The notes: generated from the letters alone by a model not told the origin. DNA of 53,915 nt from Paenibacillus mellifer (GCF_023195895.1 NZ_JALPRK010000030.1:1-53915); one strand, 5' to 3'. Positions 33,019-42,553 are shown, numbered from the stretch's first letter. Numbers and translations: made by a program.

Positions 33019-33852
33019 TTATCCTATCATCCCGATTCCCCACGCCGTTAACCCGGCTGCCAGAGAACTGAGTAAATTCACCATATCATTGTCCATCCAA
33101 CGGTAACCCCGCAAATGGACGGTAGCTTGATTACAATGCACCGCCACCTCGACCTCTTTGCCACACACGGTACAGCGCTGCATGTCCTGAACGGTCGCGC
33201 CCAGCCAGGAATCGGCGAAGGCCCCAACCAATCCGGAAATACCGCCGACCAGCCCCCATTTCACCAACGCGAACAGCGCGGGAGCGACCTCGGAATAGGC
33301 GTCGTCCCCCGTCCACATCCTAAGTAGCCACGCGGCTCCTCCGATACACACCGCACCCGCTAAGGCCGCAGCGCTGCCCAGCAGCGTCACCCCGCCCGAC
33401 GTTCCCGGAGGAACCCGGCGGCCGTTTAGGATTGAACGCGGCTCACGTTTGCTGAGCCCGCCCCATTCCGTCGCCCACGTGTCCGCGGTCACCGCGGCCA
33501 TCGTCCCAACGAAGATATACGCCCACGCCGCATCCGGCCAGAACAGATTGCCGAGACAGGCCAACATGCCCAGCCCGCCGTTCGCCAGCACCTGTCCGGC
33601 GTCTCTGCGTCCGCTCTTGGCATAGGATTTCTCCAGCTCCGCCTTACGGTCCCCGCGGAAATGCGAGAAGATCGATGAGCTAACGAAAAACAACAGCAAA
33701 ATACCAAACCAGAACAAATTTCCGGCCCCATAGTAGACGGTTCCCATAACGAAGGCGGCCAGCATGCCGGAGAGGGATAACGATTTCTTCTTGTAAGCCG
33801 CTCCAGACACGATTAGGGCGCAAAGCGCCCCAATGATCCAATCGATATTCAT
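33019..33852 (-). CDS. DUF92 family membrane protein (phytol-phosphate kinase VTE6-like)
   Basis: This 277-aa protein has six or more hydrophobic segments with the conserved loops FSHFRGDRKAELEKSYAKSGRRDAGQVLANGGLG (63-96) and TADTWATEWGGLSKREPRSILNGRRVPPGTSGGVT (122-156). DUF92 includes the plant phytyl-phosphate kinase VTE6; bacterial members may phosphorylate isoprenoid phosphates, but the substrate is not known. The start ATG overlaps the FAH gene end by 4 nt (ATGA), so translation is coupled. A Cys-X2-Cys pair and two histidines (CTVCGKEVEVAVHCNQ) occur near the C-terminus, a local feature worth noting. Confidence 0.85.
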   Translation of the reverse strand: MNIDWIIGALCALIVSGAAYKKKSLSLSGMLAAFVMGTVYYGAGNLFWFGILLLFFVSSSIFSHFRGDRKAELEKSYAKSGRRDAGQVLANGGLGMLACLGNLFWPDAAWAYIFVGTMAAVTADTWATEWGGLSKREPRSILNGRRVPPGTSGGVTLLGSAAALAGAVCIGGAAWLLRMWTGDDAYSEVAPALFALVKWGLVGGISGLVGAFADSWLGATVQDMQRCTVCGKEVEVAVHCNQATVHLRGYRWMDNDMVNLLSSLAAGLTAWGIGMIG

Positions 33853-34496
33853 TTTGCCGCCGGGCCGGAAGCCACCGTGCAGCTTCCCAGCACTTGGGAG
33901 CCATAGGACAACTCCAGCTTATCTCCTTGAACAACCGGGCCAACCCCTTCAGGTGTTCCGGTAAAAATCAAATCCCCTTCGCCCAGACCGTAATGCTCGG
34001 CGATATAATCAACGATTTGCTGCAGCGGGAAGATCATCCGGCTGATGTTGCCGCGTTGCACAACCTCTCCGTTCTTGCGCAGTACAAAATCTTCATTTGC
34101 CGTTTCCGCCGCGCCCGGGAAAGCGATGTAAGGCGTGATCGGAGCCGACTGGAGGAAACCTTTGGCCGGTGTCCATGGATTGCCCTTGTCTTTGACGATG
34201 TTCTGCACGTCGCGAAGCGTGAAGTCGATTCCAAACGCGATCACGTCCACCAATTCGTCGACCGTCATCCCCGGCTTATAATCACGGGCGATACGCAACA
34301 CTAACTCGGCTTCATAATGTACCGAACCGCGGTCCGCCGGAAGCTCCAGGCCTCGTCCGTCCATCGCTGTCACCGCATGCGACGGTTTCAGGAAGATCAT
34401 CGGCTCGGTTGGCACCTCATTCCCGAGCTCCTCGGCGTGTGCCCGGTAATTCCGCCCAACACAGTACACATTAGCGATCAATTTGTTCATCGTCAT
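33849..34496 (-). CDS. Fumarylacetoacetate hydrolase family protein (acylpyruvase-like)
   Basis: This 215-aa enzyme contains the FAH core: VGRNYRAHAEELGNEVP (residues 13-29), FLKPSHAV, HYEAELVLRIARD (with the metal-binding Glu pair, near 61-73), FGIDFTLRDVQ and TGTPEGVG. Enzymes of this size hydrolyse acylpyruvates or oxaloacetate-type diketo acids with Mg2+ or Mn2+. The exact substrate is unknown. ATG at 34496 has GGAGG at 5 nt and lies 26 nt inside the end of the GDPD gene; a second ATG at 34490 is possible. Part of the CapA-GDPD-FAH-DUF92-ABC-F operon. Confidence 0.88.
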   Translation of the reverse strand: MTMNKLIANVYCVGRNYRAHAEELGNEVPTEPMIFLKPSHAVTAMDGRGLELPADRGSVHYEAELVLRIARDYKPGMTVDELVDVIAFGIDFTLRDVQNIVKDKGNPWTPAKGFLQSAPITPYIAFPGAAETANEDFVLRKNGEVVQRGNISRMIFPLQQIVDYIAEHYGLGEGDLIFTGTPEGVGPVVQGDKLELSYGSQVLGSCTVASGPAAK

Positions 34497-35271
34497 CTTC
34501 TCCTCCAGGGGATTGTGGTTTCACAATCGCATATTTAGTATTTCCGCGGCCGATCGCCTGACGCCATACATCCGGCCGGTTTGTGCAGAGCAGAATGTCG
34601 GGGTGCAGCGCCGCCGTTTTCCGCAGCGACCTCACATCGTCCATGGTCCATGCCATCACTTCGATGCCATGCTTGAACGCTTTCTCGGCTAGCTCTGCGG
34701 TTAATGCACGATAATGTATCGATAAAAAAGAGCAATGCAACAGCTTCAATCTTAGCAACAAATCCTTCGGCTGGCGGTCGATGATCAGGCCCGTGCGGAT
34801 GCCGCGGCCGATTTCCTTGATCTTCGCCAGGATCCGCGGCTCAAACGAAGTCAACACGACCTCATGCTCCATATGCCGCCGTTTGACGGCGGAGATCACT
34901 TTCTCTTCCAAGCCCGGGTACATATTCCCTTCCGTCTTGATTTCCAGATTGACACGCAGCCGTCCGGCGATCGCGTCCAGAAATTCATCCAGGCTGGGCA
35001 GACGTTCCCCGCGGTACGTCTTGGACTTCCAGCTGCCGGCATCCAACGATTGCAGCTCCGCCCAAGTCTTGTCCTTGACCGCTCCCCGGCCGTTTGTTGT
35101 ACGGTTTAATGTGAAATCATGAATCAACAAAGGCACGCCGTCCTTTGAACATTGTACATCAACTTCGATCCAGCGGACATCCTCCTGCTCCATCGCGAGC
35201 TGGACCGCAGCCATCGTGTTCTCCGGGGCGATCCCGGAGAAGCCGCGATGGGCAACGCATGGATTACGCAA
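34471..35271 (-). CDS. Glycerophosphodiester phosphodiesterase
   Basis: This 266-aa GDPD/TIM-barrel enzyme hydrolyses glycerophosphodiesters to glycerol 3-phosphate and an alcohol. Catalytic elements are AHRGFSGIAPENT (7-19, His and Arg of HRG plus Glu of ENT), IEVDVQ (35-40) and LIHDFTLNRTTNG (48-60). No signal peptide, so it is cytosolic. The start is TTG at 35271, which has GGAGG 7 nt upstream. It lies 36 nt after CapA and overlaps FAH by 26 nt. The C-terminal PGGEDDDEQIDR extension is unusually acidic. Confidence 0.92.
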   Translation of the reverse strand: MRNPCVAHRGFSGIAPENTMAAVQLAMEQEDVRWIEVDVQCSKDGVPLLIHDFTLNRTTNGRGAVKDKTWAELQSLDAGSWKSKTYRGERLPSLDEFLDAIAGRLRVNLEIKTEGNMYPGLEEKVISAVKRRHMEHEVVLTSFEPRILAKIKEIGRGIRTGLIIDRQPKDLLLRLKLLHCSFLSIHYRALTAELAEKAFKHGIEVMAWTMDDVRSLRKTAALHPDILLCTNRPDVWRQAIGRGNTKYAIVKPQSPGGEDDDEQIDR

Positions 35272-35307
35272 TCTCTCGCCTCCTTCCTTACGGAAACGAT
35301 CCTTTCC

Positions 35308-36723
35308 TTACGTACGATCTTCCGCCAGCAGCGGTGCATCCGGCTCCTCAAGCATTCCGGTCTTGGAGGCGCTCACTTCCCCATCCTCCGAAATCCGCAC
35401 TCCCGGCGAGAAGCTCTGGATTTCCTTCAGCAACTGGCTTCCGTCTTCGGGGCTCATCGGCACAGGCTGCCCTAACTCGGTGTGATACGGAATCAGCTTG
35501 AGCGTACAATCCCCGCTGAGTGTGCAGGAAGCCGCAAATACCGCGGTCTCCCACGTCTTCGGGTCCTTCGACTTCGTAAAAATAAAGTTGCCCGTACTGT
35601 AGGCAATCCACTTGCCTTTGTATTGCTCCAGCCCTTGCATCACATGCGGATGGCCGCCGATGACCAAGTCAGCGCCGGCATCGATGAACGCATGGGCCAA
35701 TCCTTGCTGATGTTCTTCCAGCTTGGTGGTCCGCTCCTTGCCCCAATGCGTCATGACGAGCACCAGGTCGGCGTTCTTGCGCGCCGCCTTAATGGCGTTC
35801 AGGGCGGGTTCTGGCGCGTACGCCGAGGCGACCCCCGGTTTGTTCTTTCCGGCAACCCATCCCGGCTCAGGCACCACGCGGCTGAAGCCGAACAAGGCAA
35901 TCTTAATTCCTTTGCGTTCAACATACACCGGGGCGTAAGCTTCTTTGCTGTTCTTGCCGGCGCCAACGTACAGCACATGATGCTGCCGGAGCGCCTTCAT
36001 CGTATCCTGCAGTCCCGATACGCCTTGATCCAAGACATGGTTGTTAGCCAAATTTACCGCATCCACGCCGGCTTGAGCCATCGGTCCGATCGCCTTCGGC
36101 GGTGACTTGAATACAAAGGTTTTACCTTCAGCCGGGTCCCCGCCGGTCGTCACAGGCGTTTCCAGATTTAATACGCTCAAATCGTCATTCTGAAACAATC
36201 CGCGCACGTATTGGTACGGAAACTCGTATCCCATTTTCTTTAGCCGTTCCTCAACTTTACCCGAGAAAATCGTGTCCCCTGCAAAATGAATCAGCAGTTG
36301 CTCCGCATCGCCGCCATCCCTCTTGCCTGAACCCGTGCCGGAAGACGGATCGGCTAAACCAACCTCGCCTCCGTCAGCCGCATCCCCTTCTCCTGGAGAG
36401 TTGTCTCCCGCAGCGGTCTCATCCGGTCCATTCCCTTTCTCCGTCCCCGATGGCGCAGCATCGTTGCCTTCCGGCTGCGTGATTGGCGTATCCCCGGCCG
36501 TTGAGTCGCCTTCGTCCGGTACAGTCTCTCCCGAAACACCGGGCAACTGCTCCGTTCCCACTTCCGATCCAGCTTGCCCTGTTCGTTCGTCCATATAAAA
36601 GTAAGCTCCCAGCACAAAGATCAAAGTGATGAGAGTCATGTTAAGCAGGAGCCACATCCGATTTTGACGCCGCCTTTTTTCCTGCTGTTTCTTTTTGTTT
36701 TTTTCCGACCTTGGTGGATACAT
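35308..36723 (-). CDS. CapA family protein, membrane-anchored (PGA_cap domain)
   Basis: This 471-aa protein has a basic cytoplasmic head (residues 1-23), one transmembrane helix (24-42), a Gly/Pro/Asp/Glu/Thr-rich disordered linker (about 45-140) and a metallophosphatase-fold CapA domain from about 143. The domain shows FAGDTIFSG, NLETPV, LANNHVLDQG, VLVMTHWGKE and IGGHPHVMQG, the usual PGA_cap motifs. CapA-type proteins act in poly-gamma-glutamate or other capsule export; no capBC genes are near, so a wider role is possible. It heads the operon. Confidence 0.9.
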   Translation of the reverse strand: MYPPRSEKNKKKQQEKRRRQNRMWLLLNMTLITLIFVLGAYFYMDERTGQAGSEVGTEQLPGVSGETVPDEGDSTAGDTPITQPEGNDAAPSGTEKGNGPDETAAGDNSPGEGDAADGGEVGLADPSSGTGSGKRDGGDAEQLLIHFAGDTIFSGKVEERLKKMGYEFPYQYVRGLFQNDDLSVLNLETPVTTGGDPAEGKTFVFKSPPKAIGPMAQAGVDAVNLANNHVLDQGVSGLQDTMKALRQHHVLYVGAGKNSKEAYAPVYVERKGIKIALFGFSRVVPEPGWVAGKNKPGVASAYAPEPALNAIKAARKNADLVLVMTHWGKERTTKLEEHQQGLAHAFIDAGADLVIGGHPHVMQGLEQYKGKWIAYSTGNFIFTKSKDPKTWETAVFAASCTLSGDCTLKLIPYHTELGQPVPMSPEDGSQLLKEIQSFSPGVRISEDGEVSASKTGMLEEPDAPLLAEDRT

Positions 36724-36869
36724 GACGAACTCCTTTTTACTTCGATCTATCTTTCCGATGAAACTTCGATGTCAGGTCTTGAGAACCGCCGAATCCGCCA
36801 CTCTGAATACGCTTCGCGGTCAAAAGCTGACCGTTTGATTTTATTATATCAGGTATCCGGAAATAAATA

Positions 36870-36905
36870 GAACCCCTCACCTATTTTGCAGGCAAGGGGT
36901 CAAGA
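36870..36905 (-). terminator. Weak terminator after hemY
   Basis: On the minus strand GACCCC and GGGGTTC form a stem around a 20-nt loop followed by TATTTATTT, about 40 nt after the hemY stop. Confidence 0.45.
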
Positions 36906-36939
36906 AGTCCTATGTCGGGTCTTAGCGTCGGCATGCGCT

Positions 36940-38364
36940 TTAAGCTTGGGCGACCTTCAATTGATCCGCCATTTGCTCCGCCAGTTCCTTCGCCTGTTTG
37001 ATGCAGTCAGGTAGGCCGACGCCGTAAAATGCCGCCCCGGTCGCATAAACCCCGGGCATGGATTCCTGCAATTGGCGGCTTAACTCCGCGACCTGCTGCA
37101 GATGTCCTACCGGATACTGAGGCATCGATTTCGGCAGCCGAGTAATTTCCGTGAACAACGGCCGGGCCGTAATGTTCATCAGCCGTTTTAAGTCTCCAAG
37201 CACGAGTTCCGTCAGCTCCTCTTCGGGGAGGAACGGCTTCTCCTCGTCACCGGAGCGGCCAACGTAACAGCGCAGCAGCATTTTGTCGTCCGGGCTTGTA
37301 TGAAGCCACTTGATCCCGGTCCACGTGCAGGCGGTGATATTCAGCCCCTCCTTACGAGGCACCAGGAATCCTGAGCCGTCGAACAACCCGGTAACGTCTT
37401 TGCGGTCAAACGCCATGACGACATTGGCAACGGACACATAGTTGATCGCATCCAGCGCGGTTACATCGACATGCGGCCGGAGCAGCTCCGCGGCGGCGAA
37501 CGCTGGAACGGTGACGATCACATCGTCTGCCGCCAACACTTCACCTGACGCAAGTACAACCTCATACGTCTCCGGTCCTGTGCGACGGATTTCCACCGCT
37601 TCGGTCTCCAAGCGGCAATCTACATCGGACAGTGAGGCTACCAGTCCGTTCACCAACGTCTGCAAGCCCTTGCGGAACGTCAGGAACGCGCTGCGCTTCG
37701 TGCCCGTGTGCGTTTCCACCGGTTTCTTGCCGGTCATCATCCCTTTGATCAAGCTGCCGTAGGCCCGTTCCACCTCTCCGAATTGCGGGAAGGTCGACTG
37801 TAAGCTGAGCTTGTAGGTATCGCCCGCATAAATCCCCGCGAGCAGCGGCTCGGTTACGTTCTGCAGCACCTCGGATCCCAGTCGGCGTTCGATGAACATG
37901 CCAAGTGACTCGTCTTCCTCACTGTGCCGCGGCGGCATCACCAGGTCGAGCATGGCCCGGGCTTTGCCGCTCCAGGAGACGAGTCCGCTGCGTAGAAATG
38001 GGCCAAGCTCGGTCGGGATGCCTAACACCAGCCCCGAAGGCATCGGATGCAGCTTGCCGCCGCTGACGATGTACGTCTTCTTGGCGTCCGGGTTCATCGA
38101 CACAAGCTCGTCTTCCAGCCCCAGCTCCTTCGCCAAATCGGTCATGGCCGTCTTGCGGGCTAGGAAAGAATCCGGACCTTTCTCAATAACGAAGTTGTCC
38201 TTCTCGAGCGTTTCGATTTTGCCGCCAAGCGTGTTGCCCTTTTCCAGCACCGTAATTTGCGGGATCAGGCCCCGCTCCGAATAGAATTTGCGAACGTAAA
38301 AGGCCGCGGACAGGCCGGTCAGCCCTCCGCCGATAATGACAACCTGACGTGAAGAATCACGCAT
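36940..38364 (-). CDS. hemY: Coproporphyrinogen/protoporphyrinogen oxidase (HemY/CgoX)
   Basis: This 474-aa FAD enzyme of the HemY group has the dinucleotide-binding VVIIGGGLTGLSAAF (8-22) and a C-terminal GVYATGAAFYGVGLPDCIKQA with the typical FAD-binding stretch. In Firmicutes it oxidises coproporphyrinogen III to coproporphyrin III in the coproporphyrin-dependent haem route (hence CgoX). It is the last gene of hemE-hemH-hemY, starting 6 nt after the hemH stop. ATG at 38364 has GAGAGGG just upstream. Confidence 0.94.
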   Translation of the reverse strand: MRDSSRQVVIIGGGLTGLSAAFYVRKFYSERGLIPQITVLEKGNTLGGKIETLEKDNFVIEKGPDSFLARKTAMTDLAKELGLEDELVSMNPDAKKTYIVSGGKLHPMPSGLVLGIPTELGPFLRSGLVSWSGKARAMLDLVMPPRHSEEDESLGMFIERRLGSEVLQNVTEPLLAGIYAGDTYKLSLQSTFPQFGEVERAYGSLIKGMMTGKKPVETHTGTKRSAFLTFRKGLQTLVNGLVASLSDVDCRLETEAVEIRRTGPETYEVVLASGEVLAADDVIVTVPAFAAAELLRPHVDVTALDAINYVSVANVVMAFDRKDVTGLFDGSGFLVPRKEGLNITACTWTGIKWLHTSPDDKMLLRCYVGRSGDEEKPFLPEEELTELVLGDLKRLMNITARPLFTEITRLPKSMPQYPVGHLQQVAELSRQLQESMPGVYATGAAFYGVGLPDCIKQAKELAEQMADQLKVAQA

Positions 38365-38370
38365 GCCCTC

Positions 38371-39312
38371 TCATCTCTTTTCCCACGATTTGATAATGAC
38401 GTCGCCGAGCGCCTCCATATACAAAGGTTCGGTGTTCAGCGATTCGATCCGCTCCAGCCGCATATCCAGCTCTTTGGCGATCGTTTTGGCTTCGATGTCC
38501 AGATCGTACAGCACTTCCAGATGGTCTGATACGAACCCAACCGGAGCGACCAGCACGTCTTCCACCTGCTCCTCGCTTAAGTCTTTCAGCGTGTCTAGAA
38601 TATCCGGTCCCAGCCACGGATCCGCCGTACGCCCCGCACTTTGCCAGGTGAACTGCCAGTTAATTACGCCAACTTTGTCCGCCACGGCCTGGGACGTCTC
38701 CAGCAATTGGTCCCGGTAGGGATCGCCCATTTGCAGAATTTTCTCCGGTAAGCTGTGGGCGCTGAAGAGTACCCGGACTTGATCGCGCAACGCGCCGGCC
38801 TCCTCGAATTGGTCGAGCTTGGCGGACACACGTGCGGCTAAAGCTTCAATCAGCTTCGGATGCAGGTGATAGCTCTCCACAAAGCGCATCGTAACCCCTA
38901 GCTCCTGCGCCTTCGCCTCCGCCCGTTTGATGTAACCGCCGATGCTCATGACGGAATAATGCGGCGCAAGCACGATGCCAACCGCTTCGCGGATCCCGTC
39001 CTCCGCCATTTGCGCCACGCCGTCCTCAATAAACGGATGGGCATGCTTCAATCCTTGATAACAAACAAACTCCACGTCTTGGTCCGCGGTCATTCCGTGT
39101 AACGTGTCCTGCAATGCGGCCACTTGCTTGTCGGTATTGGCGCGCAGCGGGAACACCCCGCCTACAATCGCTTCATAACGGCCAACTAGCTCCTGGAGCT
39201 GCTCCGCGGTTGGAGGATGACCCCGCCGGATATGCGTATAATACGCTTCGACCTGGTCCAGACTTTGCGGCGTGCCGTAAGACATCACCAACACTCCGAT
39301 CTTCGATTTCAT
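38371..39312 (-). CDS. hemH: Ferrochelatase (coproporphyrin ferrochelatase, CpfC)
   Basis: This 313-aa enzyme inserts Fe2+ into the porphyrin. Conserved SAHSLPEKI (His186, the metal-binding histidine) and GFVSDHLEVLYD (Glu265) are intact. The size and lack of a membrane segment fit the soluble Firmicute type, which uses coproporphyrin III. It sits between hemE and hemY, 56 nt after hemE. Confidence 0.96.
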   Translation of the reverse strand: MKSKIGVLVMSYGTPQSLDQVEAYYTHIRRGHPPTAEQLQELVGRYEAIVGGVFPLRANTDKQVAALQDTLHGMTADQDVEFVCYQGLKHAHPFIEDGVAQMAEDGIREAVGIVLAPHYSVMSIGGYIKRAEAKAQELGVTMRFVESYHLHPKLIEALAARVSAKLDQFEEAGALRDQVRVLFSAHSLPEKILQMGDPYRDQLLETSQAVADKVGVINWQFTWQSAGRTADPWLGPDILDTLKDLSEEQVEDVLVAPVGFVSDHLEVLYDLDIEAKTIAKELDMRLERIESLNTEPLYMEALGDVIIKSWEKR

Positions 39313-39368
39313 GATTCCAGTTCACCTCTAGTCGATAATTAAGTTGCTCTCATGTATGTGGTATAGCA

Positions 39369-40430
39369 TTACGCTCGCGACGTTGGTTGATGCAAAATCG
39401 CCTCGGCGGAATATTCATGCACGAACTCCGTCAGCTCCCGCAGCTTATCGAGGGAAGCCTCGGGGAACAAGCCGTGTCCCAGGTTAAACACAAATCCCGG
39501 GGCCGATATTCCATCGTCGATAATCTCTTTCGCCCGCTGTTTGATAACCTCCATCGGTGCGGTGAGGATATAAGGATCCAAGTTGCCTTGCATGGCGAAC
39601 TTTCCGCCCGTCCGACGCCGGCCTTCCGTAATGGATACACGCCAGTCGAGCCCAACGGCCTCAGCAGTTATATCAGTCAACGTCGGAAGCAGCTCCCCAG
39701 AGCTCACGCCGGGAAAATAAATTTTCGGTACATCCAAATCCCGAAGTTCGGCAAAAATACGGGTGATCGTCGGGAGTACATACCGCTGAAAATCGCTGGG
39801 AGCGAGTGCGCCTACCCAACTGTCAAACAACTGGAACGCCTTGCCTCCGTTCTCGACATGGGTCCGCAGGTAAGCGATGACCATATCGCCCAGCTTGTCC
39901 ATCAGCTTGAACCAGGCTTCCGGTTCGCCGTACATCATCGCTTTCGTGTGGATATAACTCTTGGACGGCCGTCCTTCGATCAAGTAGCTGGCGATCGTAA
40001 ACGGTGCTCCGGCAAAGGTAATAAGCGGAACGTCAAGCTCCTTATCCAGAATTGCAATCGTCTCTAAAATATGTGATAAATCCTTGTGAACGTCGATGGG
40101 CTTCAGTCGCTCGATATCCGCCAGTGTACGGATCGGCTGTTCGATGACCGGACCGATATTTTTGACAATATCAAACTCCACGCCAAGGGAAGCAACCGGA
40201 TTCATGATATCGGAATACAAAATAGCCGCATCCACGCCAAGCTTGCGGACGGGCATCATGGTGATTTCCGCCGCCAGTTCCGGCTGCCGGCATATCTCTA
40301 ATAAGCTGTATTTTTCTTTGATTTTCCGGTAATCGGGATCATATCTGCCCGCCTGGCGCATGTACCAGACCGGAAGGCGATCCACCTCCTGCTTCCGCAG
40401 GGCCCGGATCAAACGATCGTTGTAAACCAA
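39369..40430 (-). CDS. hemE: Uroporphyrinogen decarboxylase
   Basis: This 353-aa enzyme converts uroporphyrinogen III to coproporphyrinogen III. The signatures LPVWYMRQAGRYDPDYR (N-terminal arginine-rich substrate loop), SDIMNP and GAPFTIASYLIEG are present. The start is TTG at 40430 (product MVYNDRLIRAL), because GGAGG lies 8 nt upstream; the longer open frame from 40445 has its first codon overlapping that ribosome site. It opens the hemEHY operon. Confidence 0.96.
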   Translation of the reverse strand: MVYNDRLIRALRKQEVDRLPVWYMRQAGRYDPDYRKIKEKYSLLEICRQPELAAEITMMPVRKLGVDAAILYSDIMNPVASLGVEFDIVKNIGPVIEQPIRTLADIERLKPIDVHKDLSHILETIAILDKELDVPLITFAGAPFTIASYLIEGRPSKSYIHTKAMMYGEPEAWFKLMDKLGDMVIAYLRTHVENGGKAFQLFDSWVGALAPSDFQRYVLPTITRIFAELRDLDVPKIYFPGVSSGELLPTLTDITAEAVGLDWRVSITEGRRRTGGKFAMQGNLDPYILTAPMEVIKQRAKEIIDDGISAPGFVFNLGHGLFPEASLDKLRELTEFVHEYSAEAILHQPTSRA

Positions 40431-40504
40431 ACTACACGCCTCCAATACTCGTAGAAACCATGTTATAGAAAAATGATAGCCACACTATAAACATTCTAAT
40501 TTAC

Positions 40505-40533
40505 ATTATGCCCTACTTAAAAGTAAGTAACAA
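40505..40533 (-). promoter_or_regulatory. Promoter of hemEHY
   Basis: On the minus strand TTGTTA (40528-40533) and CATAAT (40505-40510) are separated by 17 bp, about 75 nt upstream of hemE. Confidence 0.5.
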
Positions 40534-40586
40534 CTGTCACAACGGCCAAACGCATGGCGAACCTATGACAATCGGATGAAGATGCC

Positions 40587-41828
40587 ATGAAGAAAGGAAG
40601 TGAACGTCCGTTGAACACCTGGAAGGTCAATCTCATTGTGCTTTGGTTCGGACAGTTTCTGGTCAATGCCGGGATGACGATGATCACGCCGTTTCTCTCG
40701 CTGTATCTGGCGCGGGATTTGCACGTGCAGGGGGAGCGGGCAATCGGACTTTGGGCCGGGATGATTTTTGCCGCGAATTTCGCGACTTCATTTGTTTTTC
40801 AGCCCATATGGGGGAAGCTCGCCGATAAATACGGCCGAAAAATTATGCTTCTGCGCTCCGGCTTTGGCATGGCCATCGTCATTACCTTAATGGGCTTCGC
40901 CACGCAGCCTTGGCATCTGCTTGGCTTGCGTCTGCTGAACGGAACGATCTCCGGCTTCAACCCGGCTTCCGTAGCGCTGATATCGGGCACTGCGCCGAAG
41001 AAGCAAATGGGCTTCGCGATGGGCACGATCCAATCCGGTACCGTGGCCGGTACCATTCTGGGTCCTTTGATCGGCGGAATAATGGCGGAGTGGATTGGGT
41101 TTCGGCCGATTTTTTACATTACCGGGGTGCTGTTATTTATCGCCTCCTTGCTGGCACTTCTGTTCGTGCGCGAGAAGTTCGACCGCGAGGAGGCGTCGCA
41201 TACGCCGCAGCCTTCCGTGCTGCAGGGCTTCCTGGAACTGAACAAAACGCCGCAGTTAACCGCGTTGTTCGCCGTGACGTTCCTGTTGCAATTCGCCATG
41301 CTCAGCCCGATGTCGCTGCTGCCTTTATATGTAGAGAAGCTGCACGGCCAGACTGCCGATGTGGCGTTCTGGGCTGGTTTCGTTAGCGCCGTGACGGGGA
41401 TCTCCAATATGATCACTTCGCCGTTCCTCGGCAAGGTTAGTGACAAGCTGGGGGCGCACCGCATTCTGACATTTTGTCTCATCGGGGCAGCAGCCACGCT
41501 AATCCCGCAGGCGTTCGTGCATACGATAGGACAGCTGATTGCCGTCCGGTTCCTGATGGGTGTATTTATGGGCGGGTTACTGCCCAGCGTCAATGCGCTC
41601 ATCCGCTACTACACGCCGGACGGCATGGAGAGCCGGGCGTTTGGTTTCAACAGCAGCACGCTGGCCCTCGGCAACATGATGGGCTCGCTGATCGGCGGTT
41701 TTCTCGCCGGGTATATCGGCATTGAAGGGCTGTTCGTCATCTCCGGCATTCTGCTATTGATCAATACGCTCTGGGTGCGCCTGAAGCTGTACGCCAGGCC
41801 GAGGCCAAGGATGACGGCCGCAAGGTAG
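40587..41828 (+). CDS. MFS drug-resistance-type transporter (DHA1)
   Basis: This 413-aa permease has 12 hydrophobic helices. Motifs include GKLADKYGRKIMLL (around 74-87, the DHA1 loop 2-3 signature) and a proline-rich late helix GTIQSGTVAGTILGPLIGG (motif C of antiporters). DHA1 members expel drugs or metabolites against protons. ATG at 40587 has no good ribosome site; TTG at 40611 follows AAAGGAAG at about 9 nt and is a real alternative (8 residues shorter). It is divergent from hemE and ends near a shared terminator. Confidence 0.9.
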   Translation: MKKGSERPLNTWKVNLIVLWFGQFLVNAGMTMITPFLSLYLARDLHVQGERAIGLWAGMIFAANFATSFVFQPIWGKLADKYGRKIMLLRSGFGMAIVITLMGFATQPWHLLGLRLLNGTISGFNPASVALISGTAPKKQMGFAMGTIQSGTVAGTILGPLIGGIMAEWIGFRPIFYITGVLLFIASLLALLFVREKFDREEASHTPQPSVLQGFLELNKTPQLTALFAVTFLLQFAMLSPMSLLPLYVEKLHGQTADVAFWAGFVSAVTGISNMITSPFLGKVSDKLGAHRILTFCLIGAAATLIPQAFVHTIGQLIAVRFLMGVFMGGLLPSVNALIRYYTPDGMESRAFGFNSSTLALGNMMGSLIGGFLAGYIGIEGLFVISGILLLINTLWVRLKLYARPRPRMTAAR

Positions 41829-41882
41829 GCGGGAGATCGTGAAGGAATTGCCCAAAGCGCTTCGTTCCCTGCCTATCACAAA

Positions 41883-41920
41883 GAGGCTGTCCCCCTGTCT
41901 CCCAGTGGGCAGCCCCTATG
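41883..41920. terminator. Terminator between the MFS and TetR genes
   Basis: GAGGCTGTCCCC pairs with GGGCAGCCCC around a loop CTGTCTCCCAGT. It lies between the convergent MFS and TetR genes and has only short T-runs. Confidence 0.5.
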
Positions 41921-41939
41921 TGATTGCGCAATGTACTGC

Positions 41940-42497
41940 TTATATTCTCACTGCTTTCCAGCAGGCTTCGATTGTTTGTTGAACGTGGATTTCATCAAGT
42001 GGATATTTCCCAACCAAGTAACCCTTGATCACCGAAGCGATCATGCCGTGTAGGAGTTGGTAACAAAACTGCGGATCCATCTCCTTCAGCAATCCCTGCT
42101 TCTGGCCTTCCATGATGATGCTCAACGCCTCCCGTGTACTATTGTCATCCATATGACGCAACTCGGGGGTAATATAAGGTGAATACGAATAACTGTCGAT
42201 AAACAAAAACTCCTTCGAACAATCAACCGCAAACCGTATCCGATTCAGTTGAATACACTTGTATCTTTCATATAAGCTGGCCTGTGAATCGTAACCGACC
42301 AGTAAGTGTTCCGCCAGGTGGAGGCGAGCTTGCCGGTATACCTCGTTCACCAATTCTTCCTTACTTGAGAAATAGTTAAACAGTGTTCCGGAACCTACCT
42401 TCGCCCGTTTGAAAATTTTCGCAAAGGTTACGGACTGCAGGCCTTCCTCATCGATCAAATCCAGTGTTGCCTTTAAGATATCTTCACGTTTGCTCAT
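41940..42497 (-). CDS. TetR/AcrR family transcriptional regulator
   Basis: This 185-aa repressor has the N-terminal HTH (KREDILKATLDLIDEEGLQSVTFAKIFKRAKVGSGTLFNYFSSKEELVNEVY, residues 3-54) with the conserved TLFNYF recognition segment. The C-terminal ligand domain is unspecific. ATG at 42497 has GAGGTG at 6 nt. It is divergent from an SDR gene, and the shared intergenic region has three near-identical palindromes (42554-42700). A role in repressing the SDR gene is inferred. Confidence 0.9.
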   Translation of the reverse strand: MSKREDILKATLDLIDEEGLQSVTFAKIFKRAKVGSGTLFNYFSSKEELVNEVYRQARLHLAEHLLVGYDSQASLYERYKCIQLNRIRFAVDCSKEFLFIDSYSYSPYITPELRHMDDNSTREALSIIMEGQKQGLLKEMDPQFCYQLLHGMIASVIKGYLVGKYPLDEIHVQQTIEACWKAVRI

Positions 42498-42553
42498 CTT
42501 AAGCACCTCATGTAGTTCACTTTATCGTGGACATTCGATTTCGTCAATTAATC

